A DNA stretch of 28,445 nt from a virus, in IMG/VR virus record IMGVR_UViG_3300009507_004363, positions 1-28,445 of that record. One strand, given 5' to 3'. The position numbers were made by a program, and so were the translations under genes. The stretch's first letter is position 1. The number at the start of each line of letters is the position of its first letter. Positions 20,753-28,445 of this stretch are shown here, piece by piece. The notes under the pieces are model-generated. The model was not told where the DNA came from. It ran no database searches and was given only the letters and a program-made list of their open reading frames with translations.

Positions 20753-21508
20753 ATGAATAACAGCAGAAAGTTAATGGCCCTGATTAAGGCCAATTGCAAT
20801 AACAGATCTGAAACCGATTTTAAGGTAGTGAAGAACTCACCACTTGCGGCAGATAATGATAATCGGTCAGCGATATTAATCTACGATGTTATTGATCCTT
20901 GGTGGGGTGTTTCAGCTGAAATGGTTAAAAAAGCTCTGTTAAGCATTCCAGATGCAACGGACATTGACGTATATATCAATAGTCCTGGTGGTGACGTATT
21001 TGAAGCAACAGCAATCTACAGCACACTGATTGCTCACCCTGCAAAAATTCACGTTCATATTGACGGTGTTGCAGCAAGTGCAGCCACTCGTGTCGCAATG
21101 GCCGGTGATACTATCGAGATAGCAGAGTCAGGCATGTACATGATTCATTATGCTTGGACAGTTGGCTTTGGCAATGCAACTGAACTTCGAAAAACAGCAG
21201 AAATGCTAGACAAAATTGATAACACTATCGTTGCTGATTACGTCAACAATACAAGTGTCGATGATGTTCAAATTAGAGAATGGATGGAGGCAGAAACTTG
21301 GTTTACTGCGCAAGAAGCAGTAGAGCATGGCTTTGCAGAGCAAATCATTCAACGAAACACCGGTAGCAATAACATTGCTAATAAAGGCCGCAAAAATTGG
21401 GACCTATCAGCATATGAAAATGCACCAGAACCTCAAGAACCTGAAGATCCATTTCCGCAACGTGAACGCTTAGAAAGATTCGCGAATATGTTGCGGGTAA
21501 CAAGCTAG
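20753..21508 (+). CDS. ClpP-like prohead maturation protease
   Basis: The 251-aa serine protease (S14 type) shows DVYINSPGGDVFEATAIY, catalytic Ser109 in GVAASAAT, His132 in YMIHYAW and an Asp in MLDKIDNTIV (about 153-156). It cleaves the capsid protein's N-terminal scaffold region during prohead maturation. The order portal-protease-capsid is standard. An EPQEPEDPFP linker precedes the C-terminal helix. Confidence 0.93.
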   Translation: MNNSRKLMALIKANCNNRSETDFKVVKNSPLAADNDNRSAILIYDVIDPWWGVSAEMVKKALLSIPDATDIDVYINSPGGDVFEATAIYSTLIAHPAKIHVHIDGVAASAATRVAMAGDTIEIAESGMYMIHYAWTVGFGNATELRKTAEMLDKIDNTIVADYVNNTSVDDVQIREWMEAETWFTAQEAVEHGFAEQIIQRNTGSNNIANKGRKNWDLSAYENAPEPQEPEDPFPQRERLERFANMLRVTS

Positions 21509-21534
21509 CTTGCGCTGGCAAACAACCGACCGAG

Positions 21535-21557
21535 GCACCTTTAAGGTGCTTTTTTTA
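21535..21557 (+). terminator. Intrinsic terminator between protease and capsid
   Basis: Stem GCACCT/AGGTGC (21535-21540, 21544-21549) with a 3-base loop and seven to eight Us. It lies inside the late operon, so late polymerase must be antitermination-competent or termination must be partial. Confidence 0.8.
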
Positions 21558-21585
21558 TATCTAAAAATCAAAAGGGATAATTCCT

Positions 21586-22830
21586 ATGTCAATCCAGCAA
21601 AAACGTGAACAGCGCAAATCATTGGCTGTCAATCTCAACAAGCTAGTTAAAGATCACCCTAAAGATCAAGCTTGGGATAAGTCTCACCAAGAAAAGTACG
21701 ATACTTTAGTTACTGACATCGAGAAGTTAGATGGCGAACTAGAACGTGATCAAAAAGTATTAGATTTAGCATCTAAAACAAAATTGAACACACAAAACCG
21801 TGCTGACCGTGACGGCATCTCAACAGATGAAGCAGAATCTCGCATTGAAAATGAGAAGAAAGCTTATGACTCGTGGATGCGTGGTGGTATGTCTGCTCTT
21901 AATGAAGAGCAACGTGAAGCCGTTCAAAACCGCATCAACTCACCACAAAACACAATGAGTACAGGCAATGGTGCAGAAGGCGGTTATTTAACGTCTGACG
22001 AAATTGCACCTGGTATTTCTCAAGCGCTTTCTGAATACGGTGGTATGCGTGAATTGGCAACAGTTGTTCCAACTGAGTCAGGTTCTCGTATTCCATGGCC
22101 AACGTCTGATGCCACGTCAGAAACAGGTGAATGGCTAAGTGAAAACGGCACATCTGCAAACGAAGATACTAACTTTGGTGTACGCAACATCGACACGCAT
22201 ATGGTTAGCTCTAAAGTCATTGCTGTTCCGTTCCAACTACTTCAAGACTCTCGCTTCGACCTTGAAGGTTACATCAATCAATTGATTGGTGACCGTATCG
22301 GCCGAACAACAGAAGATGCATTCATGAACGGTACCGGTACTGACCAACCGCATGGATTATTAGCTGATATCACTGCGGGTAAAGTTGGTTCTTCTGGCCA
22401 AACATCAATAATTACCTTTGATGATTTAGTCGATTTAGAACACAGCGTTGATCCTGCTTATCGTCGTAGCGGCCAGTGTGGTTTCATGATGAACGACTCA
22501 ACACTTAAAGTTATTAAGAAAATGAAAGACAACCAAAATCGTCCTCTTTGGTTGCCTGGTATTGAAAGCGGCGAACCGAATGCGATTTTAGGTCGTCCGT
22601 ATGCGATTAACCAGCACATGCCTGTAATGGGAGCAAATGCCAAATCACTTGCCTTTGGTGATTTCTCTAAGTACATCGTTCGCGACGTCTCTCAAATGTT
22701 GCTATTCCGATTCACTGACAGTGCGTATAGCCGCAAGGGCCAAGTTGGCTTCTTAGCGTTCATGCGTTCAGGTGGTCGTTACATCGATGTGGGTGGTGCG
22801 ATTAAGTACTACCAAAACAGCGCTACCTAA
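21586..22830 (+). CDS. Major capsid protein (HK97 fold)
   Basis: The 414-aa precursor has an N-terminal coiled-coil delta/scaffold region (1 to about 120; EKYDTLVTDIEKLDGELERDQ), then NGAEGGYLTSDEIAPGISQALSE, the usual start of the mature HK97 domain, and TEDAFMNGTGTDQPHGLL and GQCGFMMNDSTLKVIKKMKD. Cleavage by the upstream protease probably falls around 115-130. Mature subunits form the icosahedral shell. Whether HK97-type cross-linking occurs cannot be told. Confidence 0.96.
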   Translation: MSIQQKREQRKSLAVNLNKLVKDHPKDQAWDKSHQEKYDTLVTDIEKLDGELERDQKVLDLASKTKLNTQNRADRDGISTDEAESRIENEKKAYDSWMRGGMSALNEEQREAVQNRINSPQNTMSTGNGAEGGYLTSDEIAPGISQALSEYGGMRELATVVPTESGSRIPWPTSDATSETGEWLSENGTSANEDTNFGVRNIDTHMVSSKVIAVPFQLLQDSRFDLEGYINQLIGDRIGRTTEDAFMNGTGTDQPHGLLADITAGKVGSSGQTSIITFDDLVDLEHSVDPAYRRSGQCGFMMNDSTLKVIKKMKDNQNRPLWLPGIESGEPNAILGRPYAINQHMPVMGANAKSLAFGDFSKYIVRDVSQMLLFRFTDSAYSRKGQVGFLAFMRSGGRYIDVGGAIKYYQNSAT

Positions 22831-22869
22831 TCGTTAGGTAAATTAATAAGTGCCTGGTAGCAGGCACTT
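22824..22869 (+). terminator. Two hairpins behind the capsid gene
   Basis: First: TACCTAA/TTAGGTA (22824-22830, 22834-22840), overlapping the capsid stop codon. Second: AAGTGCCTG/CAGGCACTT (22848-22856, 22861-22869), a perfect 9-bp stem with a 4-base loop but only a weak U tract. They may attenuate transcription or protect the capsid mRNA 3' end. Confidence 0.6.
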
Positions 22870-22893
22870 CAATTCTATTAGTTAGGAAATACC

Positions 22894-23181
22894 ATGGCTA
22901 AAAAAACTAAATTATTAGCAGCTCGAGTACTGGTTACTATTACTTGTTGTGGCTTAAAGTTCGAACCGAACGATGTCATCGAAGCGTCAGAGAAGGTGCT
23001 AAAGCCGTTTCTAGAAAAAGGCGAAGTATCGACCGAAGACGAAGAAGTGGCATATTGTGTAGCGCAAGGTGCTGAGTTAGTTACTGTCAATGAAACTAGC
23101 GAACCGTCAAATGATGAAAATCAAGATGATGATTCATCTAAAGACGATTCAAAAGGCAATAACAACGATAGCGAGAAATAA
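22894..23181 (+). CDS. Hypothetical protein after capsid, acidic tail (95 aa)
   Basis: Residues 1-62 are a small globular domain (AARVLVTITCCGLKFEPNDV, then EEVAYCVAQGAELV). Residues 66-95 are a low-complexity Asp/Ser/Asn tail. Similar short proteins follow the capsid gene in many siphophages, possibly decorating or aiding the head; no firm family. TTAGGA precedes the start. Confidence 0.65.
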   Translation: MAKKTKLLAARVLVTITCCGLKFEPNDVIEASEKVLKPFLEKGEVSTEDEEVAYCVAQGAELVTVNETSEPSNDENQDDDSSKDDSKGNNNDSEK

Positions 23182-23183
23182 TC

Positions 23184-23792
23184 GTGAATATGCTCCGTAA
23201 AATAGTAAGTGCACCAAAAGCAGAGCCGGTAACGTTAGAAGATGTTTATGCTCATACTAATAGTGACAGCGATGACGAGACTTATTTAAGTACTCTAATC
23301 CCTGCAGCAAGAAAACGCTTCGAAACTATGACGGGCCGCTTGTTAGTAGAACAAACATGGCAGCTTGCGCTTCCTAAATTCACTACTGACATTTGTTTAC
23401 CTCTTACCCCTTTGCGGAGCATAACTTCGATTAAATATATTAATGGTTTAGGTCAATTAGTGACTATTGATCCTAGCGAATACAGAGTTGTATCGCACGG
23501 ATTAACCGCTGTAATTACACCTAGACTTGGTGGCAGTTGGCCAGCAGTTGGCTATAAAGTCAGTGATGCAGTTCAAATAGAGTGTGTCTTTGGCCATGCA
23601 GGAATTGCTGCAGATCAAATTGACGCAGCTTCTATTTCTGACGAAGACAACTACAAATTAGCTAAACAGTCGATTCTTATTTTGATTGCAGATTGGTTTC
23701 GAAACCGAGAAGACACTGCTCCAGTGCAACTTTATGAAACACCAAACGCATTTAAAGCTATTTGCTCAGAACTATCGGTGCAATTGCTATGA
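23184..23792 (+). CDS. Head-tail connector protein (HK97 gp6-like)
   Basis: The 202-aa protein has the connector signature VTLEDVYAHTNSDSDDETYL, LIPAARKRFETMTGRLLVEQTW, then PLTPLRSITSIKYING and a C-terminal AKQSILILIADWFRNRE helix. It forms the ring under the portal. GTG at 23184 or ATG at 23190 may be the start. Confidence 0.88.
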   Translation: MNMLRKIVSAPKAEPVTLEDVYAHTNSDSDDETYLSTLIPAARKRFETMTGRLLVEQTWQLALPKFTTDICLPLTPLRSITSIKYINGLGQLVTIDPSEYRVVSHGLTAVITPRLGGSWPAVGYKVSDAVQIECVFGHAGIAADQIDAASISDEDNYKLAKQSILILIADWFRNREDTAPVQLYETPNAFKAICSELSVQLL

Positions 23793-24118
23793 CTAGACCC
23801 GCAGCTGGCTCGCTCAATAAGAAAGTTTTCTTCGAAAAAAGTACTTTATCTGATGATGGTTACAATCATCCAATCTGGGAAAATGACTTTTCTAAATGGG
23901 CAAAAATAAAAGCGGGCAAACCTTCTGAGTCGGTGAAGAGCGGACAGGTCACCGGTGAAATAAATTATGTAATTACTTGTCGTTATTCAGCAAAAATAAA
24001 ACCGACTCACCGAATTAATCACAAAGGCCGAATTTTTGAAATTATCGGTAAACCAGTGAATGTAGATGAGGCTTTTGAGTTAACTGAAATTCTCGCAAGG
24101 GAGATCACTGATGCTTGA
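23789..24118 (+). CDS. Head-closure / head-tail adaptor protein
   Basis: I chose ATG 23789, which overlaps the connector stop by ATGA (109 aa). GSLNKKVFFEKSTLSDDGYN, WAKIKAGKPSES, and HRINHKGRIFEIIGKPVNVDE are the SPP1 gp16-like adaptor pattern: a beta barrel that closes the head pore. The next gene overlaps by 8 bases. Confidence 0.88.
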   Translation: MTRPAAGSLNKKVFFEKSTLSDDGYNHPIWENDFSKWAKIKAGKPSESVKSGQVTGEINYVITCRYSAKIKPTHRINHKGRIFEIIGKPVNVDEAFELTEILAREITDA

Positions 24119-24611
24119 TATTGGTATTGACGTCAAAGGCCTAAAAGAGATGGAAAAAGCTCTTTTGGAAATAGCTAAAGAAGTAGGTACCAAGAAAGCT
24201 GCAGGAATGATGACGTTGGCGCTTAAAGATGGCGCCAAGAAGTATGAAAACAGCATGAGACGTAACGCACCCGAATCATCTGTGACTCGTTTTGTTAAAA
24301 ATAAAAAAGGTCAAAGAGTCACGATCAGACCAGGCTTCCTCAAGTCTCGAATTAAAATAAGAGGAATGACAGGCAAAGGAAAAGTCACAAAGCGTATAGG
24401 TGAAAATGTTGTCTCTCACGTAAAAGTCGGGGTGTTTAAAGTCCCTTACATTGTCCCTATCGAATACGGTACTTCTAAAATGGATGCTCACCCATTCATT
24501 CGCAAAGCATTCAGCACACGAACCAAGCAAGTACTTCACGTTATTAACGACAGGCTGGCAAAGCGAATAGCTAAAGCGCAGCAAAAAATTCAAAAGAGAC
24601 CATCAAAATGA
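24111..24611 (+). CDS. Tail-completion protein (HK97 gp10 family)
   Basis: The 166-aa basic protein reads LDIGIDVKGLKEMEKALLEI, ALKDGAKKYENSMRRNAP and VPYIVPIEYGTSKMDAHPFIRKAF, the gp10 signature. It joins head and tail. GGGAG lies 8 bases before ATG. The C-terminus is strongly basic (AKAQQKIQKRPSK). Confidence 0.9.
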   Translation: MLDIGIDVKGLKEMEKALLEIAKEVGTKKAAGMMTLALKDGAKKYENSMRRNAPESSVTRFVKNKKGQRVTIRPGFLKSRIKIRGMTGKGKVTKRIGENVVSHVKVGVFKVPYIVPIEYGTSKMDAHPFIRKAFSTRTKQVLHVINDRLAKRIAKAQQKIQKRPSK

Positions 24612-25006
24612 TTGAGAACTCTATTCGTCGATACGCAATGTTGTCTACAGAATTAAAATTACTTATTGGTAATAATTTTTATTTAACTACGAAGCACAAT
24701 ACCAAAAGCAATTATGTCTTGTTACGAATAATTAGCGATAACCCTGATCTTGATTTGCATATGGATGAGGGACAGAACGACGCAACTGTGCAATTTGATT
24801 GCTACAGCAAGGACCCACTAACAGCTTCTGAAATCGCCAAAACAATTGATAGTGTATTTAACACTGTTTCGTTTAAAGACACTCTAATAAAAGTCCAATT
24901 TGCACTTAAACAAAACAGAATTCCAAGCTATGACGAAGATGCAAAAAAGTATCGCGTTTCATTGGATTACGCATTTTATTACAACACAATAAGCAACGGA
25001 GCTTAA
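24608..25006 (+). CDS. Tail terminator protein (DUF3168 family)
   Basis: The 132-aa protein has YVLLRIISDNPDLDLHMDEGQNDATVQFDC and SASEIAKT-type helices matching the DUF3168 tail-terminator family, which stops tube growth and binds the connector. It is coupled by ATGA to the preceding gene. Confidence 0.85.
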   Translation: MIENSIRRYAMLSTELKLLIGNNFYLTTKHNTKSNYVLLRIISDNPDLDLHMDEGQNDATVQFDCYSKDPLTASEIAKTIDSVFNTVSFKDTLIKVQFALKQNRIPSYDEDAKKYRVSLDYAFYYNTISNGA

Positions 25007-25009
25007 ACC

Positions 25010-25471
25010 ATGACAAGTCCATCAGCAGTAACAACTCCAGCATCAGAAACGGTTGATTCACATAAGTCTACACTTCAGTTTTGCACAACTGGTGTAGGAA
25101 CGGCCGATACCTTTTTGCCAGGTCTAGATGTAATTCCTCAAATTAATTCAGGTGAGCAATGGGACGACGATACTGACATTGCAGCAGCGAATCGTTCTTA
25201 CAGCAAAAAGGCTTTGCCTGAAGATCAAGATTTTGAATTGGCGTTTCGTCATAAGCCGGGTAACGCTGACCAAAAAGCATTTACTGATTTAGTTAAAGCG
25301 CGCGAACACATCACTCTAAAAGTCACTCGAGCAAGTGGTGAAGTTCAAGAGGTTGTCTATATCCCTCAAGATCACTTTAGTGGTGAATCAGGCAAAGAGT
25401 CAGGCAAACAAATGTTTGGTGTTATCGGTAAGTTGCAGCAAGTGCAGTTCACTACTGTTTCTGCGGCATAA
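25010..25471 (+). CDS. Major tail tube protein
   Basis: The 153-aa protein carries features of siphophage tube proteins: STLQFCTTGVGTADTFLPG, FELAFRHKPGNADQKAF, LKVTRASGEVQEVVYIPQ and a Gly/Ser-rich C-terminal arm. It sits between terminator and chaperone genes. CGGAG lies before the start. Confidence 0.85.
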   Translation: MTSPSAVTTPASETVDSHKSTLQFCTTGVGTADTFLPGLDVIPQINSGEQWDDDTDIAAANRSYSKKALPEDQDFELAFRHKPGNADQKAFTDLVKAREHITLKVTRASGEVQEVVYIPQDHFSGESGKESGKQMFGVIGKLQQVQFTTVSAA

Positions 25472-25482
25472 AGGAGTAAGGC

Positions 25483-25818
25483 ATGATTACTGCTGAACAA
25501 ATAATGTCAGGCGGCTTGCCAACTTCTAAGCGTGAGTTTGACGTGCCTGGAGTGGGTAAGATTTTATTGCATAGATTACCAGCAATTGATGAAACCGAGG
25601 CACGACAGCTTTTTAGCAACCAAGAAGCTGACACGAAGGAATTAGAAAAGTTAGCTCAGCGCAACACCTACTTCATGCTATTTGGCAAGTTCAATGACAA
25701 AGAAGCCAAAAAGCTGCCTAAGCAGATGGATGTTTCTCAGTTAGCAATGATCCATACGACTGGCTTGTTTTATACAAACATGTCGCAGGATAACTTGGAA
25801 CAACTTGAAAAAAACTAA
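25483..25818 (+). CDS. Tail assembly chaperone, short form (G-like)
   Basis: The 111-aa protein follows a strong AAAGGAG site. It has a beta sandwich-like start (REFDVPGVGKILLHRLPAID) and helices (ETEARQLFSNQEADTKELE). It ends Glu-Lys-Asn-stop on an A AAA AAC heptamer, with the T-like frame continuing in -1. The short form normally binds tape measure in excess over the fused form. Confidence 0.85.
   Translation: MITAEQIMSGGLPTSKREFDVPGVGKILLHRLPAIDETEARQLFSNQEADTKELEKLAQRNTYFMLFGKFNDKEAKKLPKQMDVSQLAMIHTTGLFYTNMSQDNLEQLEKN
25809..25815 (+). promoter_or_regulatory. Programmed -1 ribosomal frameshift site (A AAA AAC)
   Basis: In the zero frame the codons are GAA AAA AAC TAA, so A AAA AAC is a canonical X XXY YYZ slippery heptamer directly before the stop. 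Slipping gives CTA ACA AAG and an open -1 frame to 26060. A small GAGC/GCTC hairpin (25830-25833, 25841-25844) lies 14 bases downstream; it is weak. Confidence 0.88.
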
Positions 25819-26060
25819 CAAAGCAACCTGAGCTCGCCGCGCTCTGCAATCTAGCAGACAACTTGGGTTGCTCCATCTATGAACTACGCCAACGTTTACC
25901 CGCTGAAGAACTCGAACTCAGACTCGTACATCAAAGCATGAAAATGGGATTGACGTTCGACAGAAGTGAACAAAGAAAAATAGAACAAGAGCAGAAAAGG
26001 CGCGATGCGGAAGCCTTTTTAAACAATTGTCCTTGGCGAAAAACAAAAAGAAGAGCATAA
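25815..26060 (+). CDS. Tail assembly chaperone, -1 frameshift extension (T-like)
   Basis: Read from the slippery site in -1, 81 codons follow: TKQPELAALCNLADNLGCSI, then RLPAEELELRLVHQSM and a basic FLNNCPWRKTKRRA end. The LPAEELE motif is typical of the T domain in G-GT pairs. A separate start at 25863 is unlikely, as it would lose the conserved first part. The fused product would be 192 aa. Confidence 0.85.
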   Translation, partial: LTKQPELAALCNLADNLGCSIYELRQRLPAEELELRLVHQSMKMGLTFDRSEQRKIEQEQKRRDAEAFLNNCPWRKTKRRA

Positions 26061-28274
26061 ATGGCATCTATCGCAACGCTGACAATAGACTTAATAGGTA
26101 AAAGTGCAAAGCTTACGGCTGAATTAAAAAAAGCCAATAAGAGCACTAAATCTTGGTCTGATAAAACGCGCCAAATGGTTGGCACAACCACTAAATTTAT
26201 GGCGGGCTTTGGTACAGCCGGCGTTGCAGCATTTACAGCTATTTATGCTAAAAATGCAGCATTTATAGATCAGCAAGCGAAAACAGCTGATCGTCTCGGC
26301 ATAACGACTGAAGCTCTTTCCGGCTTGCAACATGCAGCTCAACAAACTGGCGCATCCACTGAAAGCTTGAACATGGGCTTGCAACGGATGACAAGGCGAA
26401 TTGGCCAAGTTGCAGCAACCGGTAAGGGTGAAGCAAAGGTTGCTTTGGATCAGCTAGGTATATCGATTGATGATATTAAAAGCAAAAGTCCTGATGAGCA
26501 ATTTGCACTTATCGCCGAGAAAATGTCTGATGTAAGCGATCAAGGCCAAAAAGTATTTTTAACTCAAAAGCTATTTGATAGCGAAGGGGTAAAGTTACTT
26601 AATACGTTAAATCTTGGTGCTGATGGCATTCAAACAATGATGAATGAAGCCGAAGCTCTGGGACTTGCAATCAGTAGAGTTGATGCGGCCAAAGTAGAAA
26701 TTGCTAATGACGCTTTTGATAGAGCTCAGAAGTCGACACATAGCTTTGGCCAAGCATTAGCGACAGAAACCGCCCCACTTGTTGCTGCAATTTCTGACAT
26801 GTTTACAGAGTCTGCAATAGAAGCCGGTGGGTTTGGTCAGTTAGCTCAAACTGTTGTAACAAAAGTCGGCAAAGGACTTGGTTTCTTATCTGATATGGGA
26901 CGTGGCTTACAAGTCACATTCTTATTATTAAGACAAGCCGTTGCTGAACTAGGCAATGGTGCTGTTCAATTGTTTAATGGCCTCTATCAAGCCGGTGGTG
27001 GCATGCTTGAATACCTGGGCATGGATGTCAGTAGTACCAAAGATATGCAGGCTTTTGCAGATGGTTTTTCCGGTACCACTGATCAATTAGCTGGCGAACT
27101 AGAAGACCTACTTGCCGCGCCTATGCCATCTGAAAAGATTGGTGCATGGATTGCTGATGTTCAGCAAAAATTTGAAACTCAAGCTAAAGCACAAGTTAAG
27201 AAAGGGAAAAACGATTTAAACCACTTATTGCTTGGGGACAATTCGAGTAATAACGAAAATGATTCAAGCGGTAAAGTTGATGCTCTAGTTGAAAAAGCTC
27301 GTAGCCAATACCAAAAAATATATGAAGCTCAACTAGAGCTTGAAGGCAACGAAATTGAGTTGGAAAACCGTAAATACAACCGACTCGTTGAAAAGATGGA
27401 CGCTGAGATTCAGCTACTACGTGATAAAAATCTAGCAACTCAAGAGATAGAAGAAGAGTACCGAGTTGCCAAAGAGCAGCTCGAGTTACAGCATAAAGAA
27501 CGCCTAGGAGAGCAAAACAATGATTTTTGGTCTAGCTACACAGAATCAGTAAGAAACAGCTCTGCAATTACCGATGAGCTATGGGCCGACACGTTATCAA
27601 ACTTCTCTCGAAACGTTTCAAATAATATAACCAATTCAATTTTCGAATGGAAAGGCTTTGGCAACTTAGTTGAAAACATTGCAGTAAGCTTTGGTAAGTC
27701 GATGATCCAAACGCTTGTTGAAATTGGAACTCAAAGAACTGTACTTTGGGCCCTAGAGAAAACTATCGGCAAAGCAAATTCAGCATCATATATAACTCAA
27801 GTTGCAGGTCAGGCCCAAGCCGGTGCGCATTTGGCAGCTATTAATGCGTTTGCTTCAACAGCAGCCATCCCAATTGTTGGACCAGCTATGGCACCAGGTG
27901 CGGCGGCATTAGCGGAGGCTGCAACCCAACCTTTAGCAGCAGCTGCTATTGCTTCCGCCGCATCTTCCCTAGCGTCCTTCGATGGAGGTGGTTACACCGG
28001 AGATGGCGCCAGAATTGGTGGTGTTGATGGCAAAGGTGGAATGTTCGCAATTGTTCACCCAAAAGAAACAGTTATCGATCACACAAAAGGCCAAAGCTTA
28101 GGAAACAAAGTTACTATTAACTTAATTGAAGATGCATCAAGAGCCGGTCAAAACTCTAAAAGAGAAATGTCAGGAGAGGATGTTATTGATGTGTTCGTTA
28201 GTAACATTCGAGAAGGTGGCTCTGCTTCTGGTGCACTTGAAAGTCATTACGGATTACAAAGGCAGGGTTTATAA
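26061..28274 (+). CDS. Tail tape measure protein
   Basis: The 737-aa protein begins with a TMP-type N-terminus (SIATLTIDLIGKSAKLTAELKK), has a hydrophobic helix (about 46-68), the repeated phrase LGITTEALSGLQHAAQQTGAS, a long coiled coil (about 410-480), and an Ala-rich hydrophobic segment before the conserved FDGGGYTGDG...GGMFAIVHPKETVI end. It sets tail length; at the usual 0.15 nm per residue this would be a tail of about 110 nm. The start abuts the chaperone stop and its stop overlaps the next gene by one base. Confidence 0.94.
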   Translation: MASIATLTIDLIGKSAKLTAELKKANKSTKSWSDKTRQMVGTTTKFMAGFGTAGVAAFTAIYAKNAAFIDQQAKTADRLGITTEALSGLQHAAQQTGASTESLNMGLQRMTRRIGQVAATGKGEAKVALDQLGISIDDIKSKSPDEQFALIAEKMSDVSDQGQKVFLTQKLFDSEGVKLLNTLNLGADGIQTMMNEAEALGLAISRVDAAKVEIANDAFDRAQKSTHSFGQALATETAPLVAAISDMFTESAIEAGGFGQLAQTVVTKVGKGLGFLSDMGRGLQVTFLLLRQAVAELGNGAVQLFNGLYQAGGGMLEYLGMDVSSTKDMQAFADGFSGTTDQLAGELEDLLAAPMPSEKIGAWIADVQQKFETQAKAQVKKGKNDLNHLLLGDNSSNNENDSSGKVDALVEKARSQYQKIYEAQLELEGNEIELENRKYNRLVEKMDAEIQLLRDKNLATQEIEEEYRVAKEQLELQHKERLGEQNNDFWSSYTESVRNSSAITDELWADTLSNFSRNVSNNITNSIFEWKGFGNLVENIAVSFGKSMIQTLVEIGTQRTVLWALEKTIGKANSASYITQVAGQAQAGAHLAAINAFASTAAIPIVGPAMAPGAAALAEAATQPLAAAAIASAASSLASFDGGGYTGDGARIGGVDGKGGMFAIVHPKETVIDHTKGQSLGNKVTINLIEDASRAGQNSKREMSGEDVIDVFVSNIREGGSASGALESHYGLQRQGL

Positions 28275-28445
28275 TGGCGTTAATCTCATATCCAAAATCA
28301 CTAAAACTTCCGTTAATTTCAAACTATCAATTATCTCAACAATCAAATCTTTTAAGAACACCGATGTCATCTGGCTCAGCTCGAGTTAGAAAGCGCTTTA
28401 CTTCAACACCAACTATTTTCCCTGCTAAGTGGAAGTTAGACGGCA
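28274..28445 (+). CDS. Minor tail protein, N-terminal part (runs off the window)
   Basis: The frame starts ATG 28274 (TAATG overlap with tape measure) and is open for 57 codons to the edge. It reads MALISYPKSLKLPL, then ARVRKRFTSTPTIFPAKWKL. The R-x-R-x-RFTS-x-PT phrase is familiar from siphophage proteins encoded right after the tape measure. The rest is not visible. Confidence 0.8.
   Translation, partial: MALISYPKSLKLPLISNYQLSQQSNLLRTPMSSGSARVRKRFTSTPTIFPAKWKLDG

Noticed and set aside
24276-24593. 105-codon minus-strand frame
   Set aside because: It is a shadow of the gp10-like gene; no ribosome site or motif, and antisense to the late operon.
25863-26060. T-like chaperone as an independent gene starting at 25863
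   Set aside because: The -1 frame is open back to the slippery site and the first part matches the family, so a frameshift product explains it better.
28126-28389. Plus-strand frame across the tape measure end
   Set aside because: It runs out of frame over the end of the tape measure and the minor tail gene, with no motif.
1-28445. tRNA genes, CRISPR arrays, insertion sequences
   Set aside because: No cloverleaf, no regularly spaced repeat-spacer array and no transposase or terminal inverted repeats were seen by reading; a tRNA scan was not possible.

Overview
The window is the left part of an integrated temperate siphophage (HK97-type head, long non-contractile tail) in an AT-rich marine-type gammaproteobacterium. 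By the look of DusA and of the phage proteins, the host could be a Colwellia/Thalassotalea-like member of the Alteromonadales; this is a judgement from reading, not a database result. Host chromosome occupies about 1-1490: two small genes behind a sigma-54-like promoter, then dusA. The phage begins at the 5' end of dusA, a known tyrosine-integrase target, and runs off the right edge inside the tail genes, so attR and the tail tip are not in view.

Layout: (1) 1490-2670, dusA/int junction with integrase and GGGATACAC repeats. (2) 2674-4018, a small minus-strand gene and a plus-strand gene encoding an XRE DNA-binding domain fused to a ParA-like domain with a broken P-loop. (3) 4024-9681, a leftward early operon of about 17 mostly tiny, tightly overlapping genes: LuxR-type HTH, coiled-coil protein, RNase-T-like exonuclease, HNH nuclease, Cys-rich zinc proteins, a PrtN-family protein last. 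Four of these genes plus a 31-codon one are shorter than 60 codons and were found by reading. (4) 9678-11595, an immunity region closely resembling lambda: three ACAA-N6-TTGT operators at a leftward promoter, three at a rightward promoter, a LexA/CI-type repressor, a zinc-ribbon membrane gene behind it in the position of rex, and a Cro/YdaS-like gene. (5) 11704-14946, rightward replication genes (split Toprim primase and VirE-type helicase), an iteron-rich candidate origin, and antiterminator Q. (6) 14947-15210, a candidate late promoter with two tandem intrinsic terminators, the likely target of Q. (7) 15211-16850, a nested lysis cassette with membrane proteins, a signal-peptide transglycosylase and Rz/Rz1 spanins. 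(8) 16840-28445, HNH, TerS, TerL, portal, ClpP-like protease, capsid, connectors, tail tube, frameshifted tail chaperones, tape measure and the start of a minor tail protein.

How it works together: the repressor should silence both early promoters through the six operators and set its own promoter, while expressing the zinc-ribbon gene in the lysogen. On induction the leftward operon and the replication operon open, Q is made, and read-through of the terminators at 15011-15117 turns on lysis and virion genes. Least explained are the XRE/ParA-like protein, the zinc-ribbon membrane protein behind the repressor, and the small-gene block of the leftward operon.
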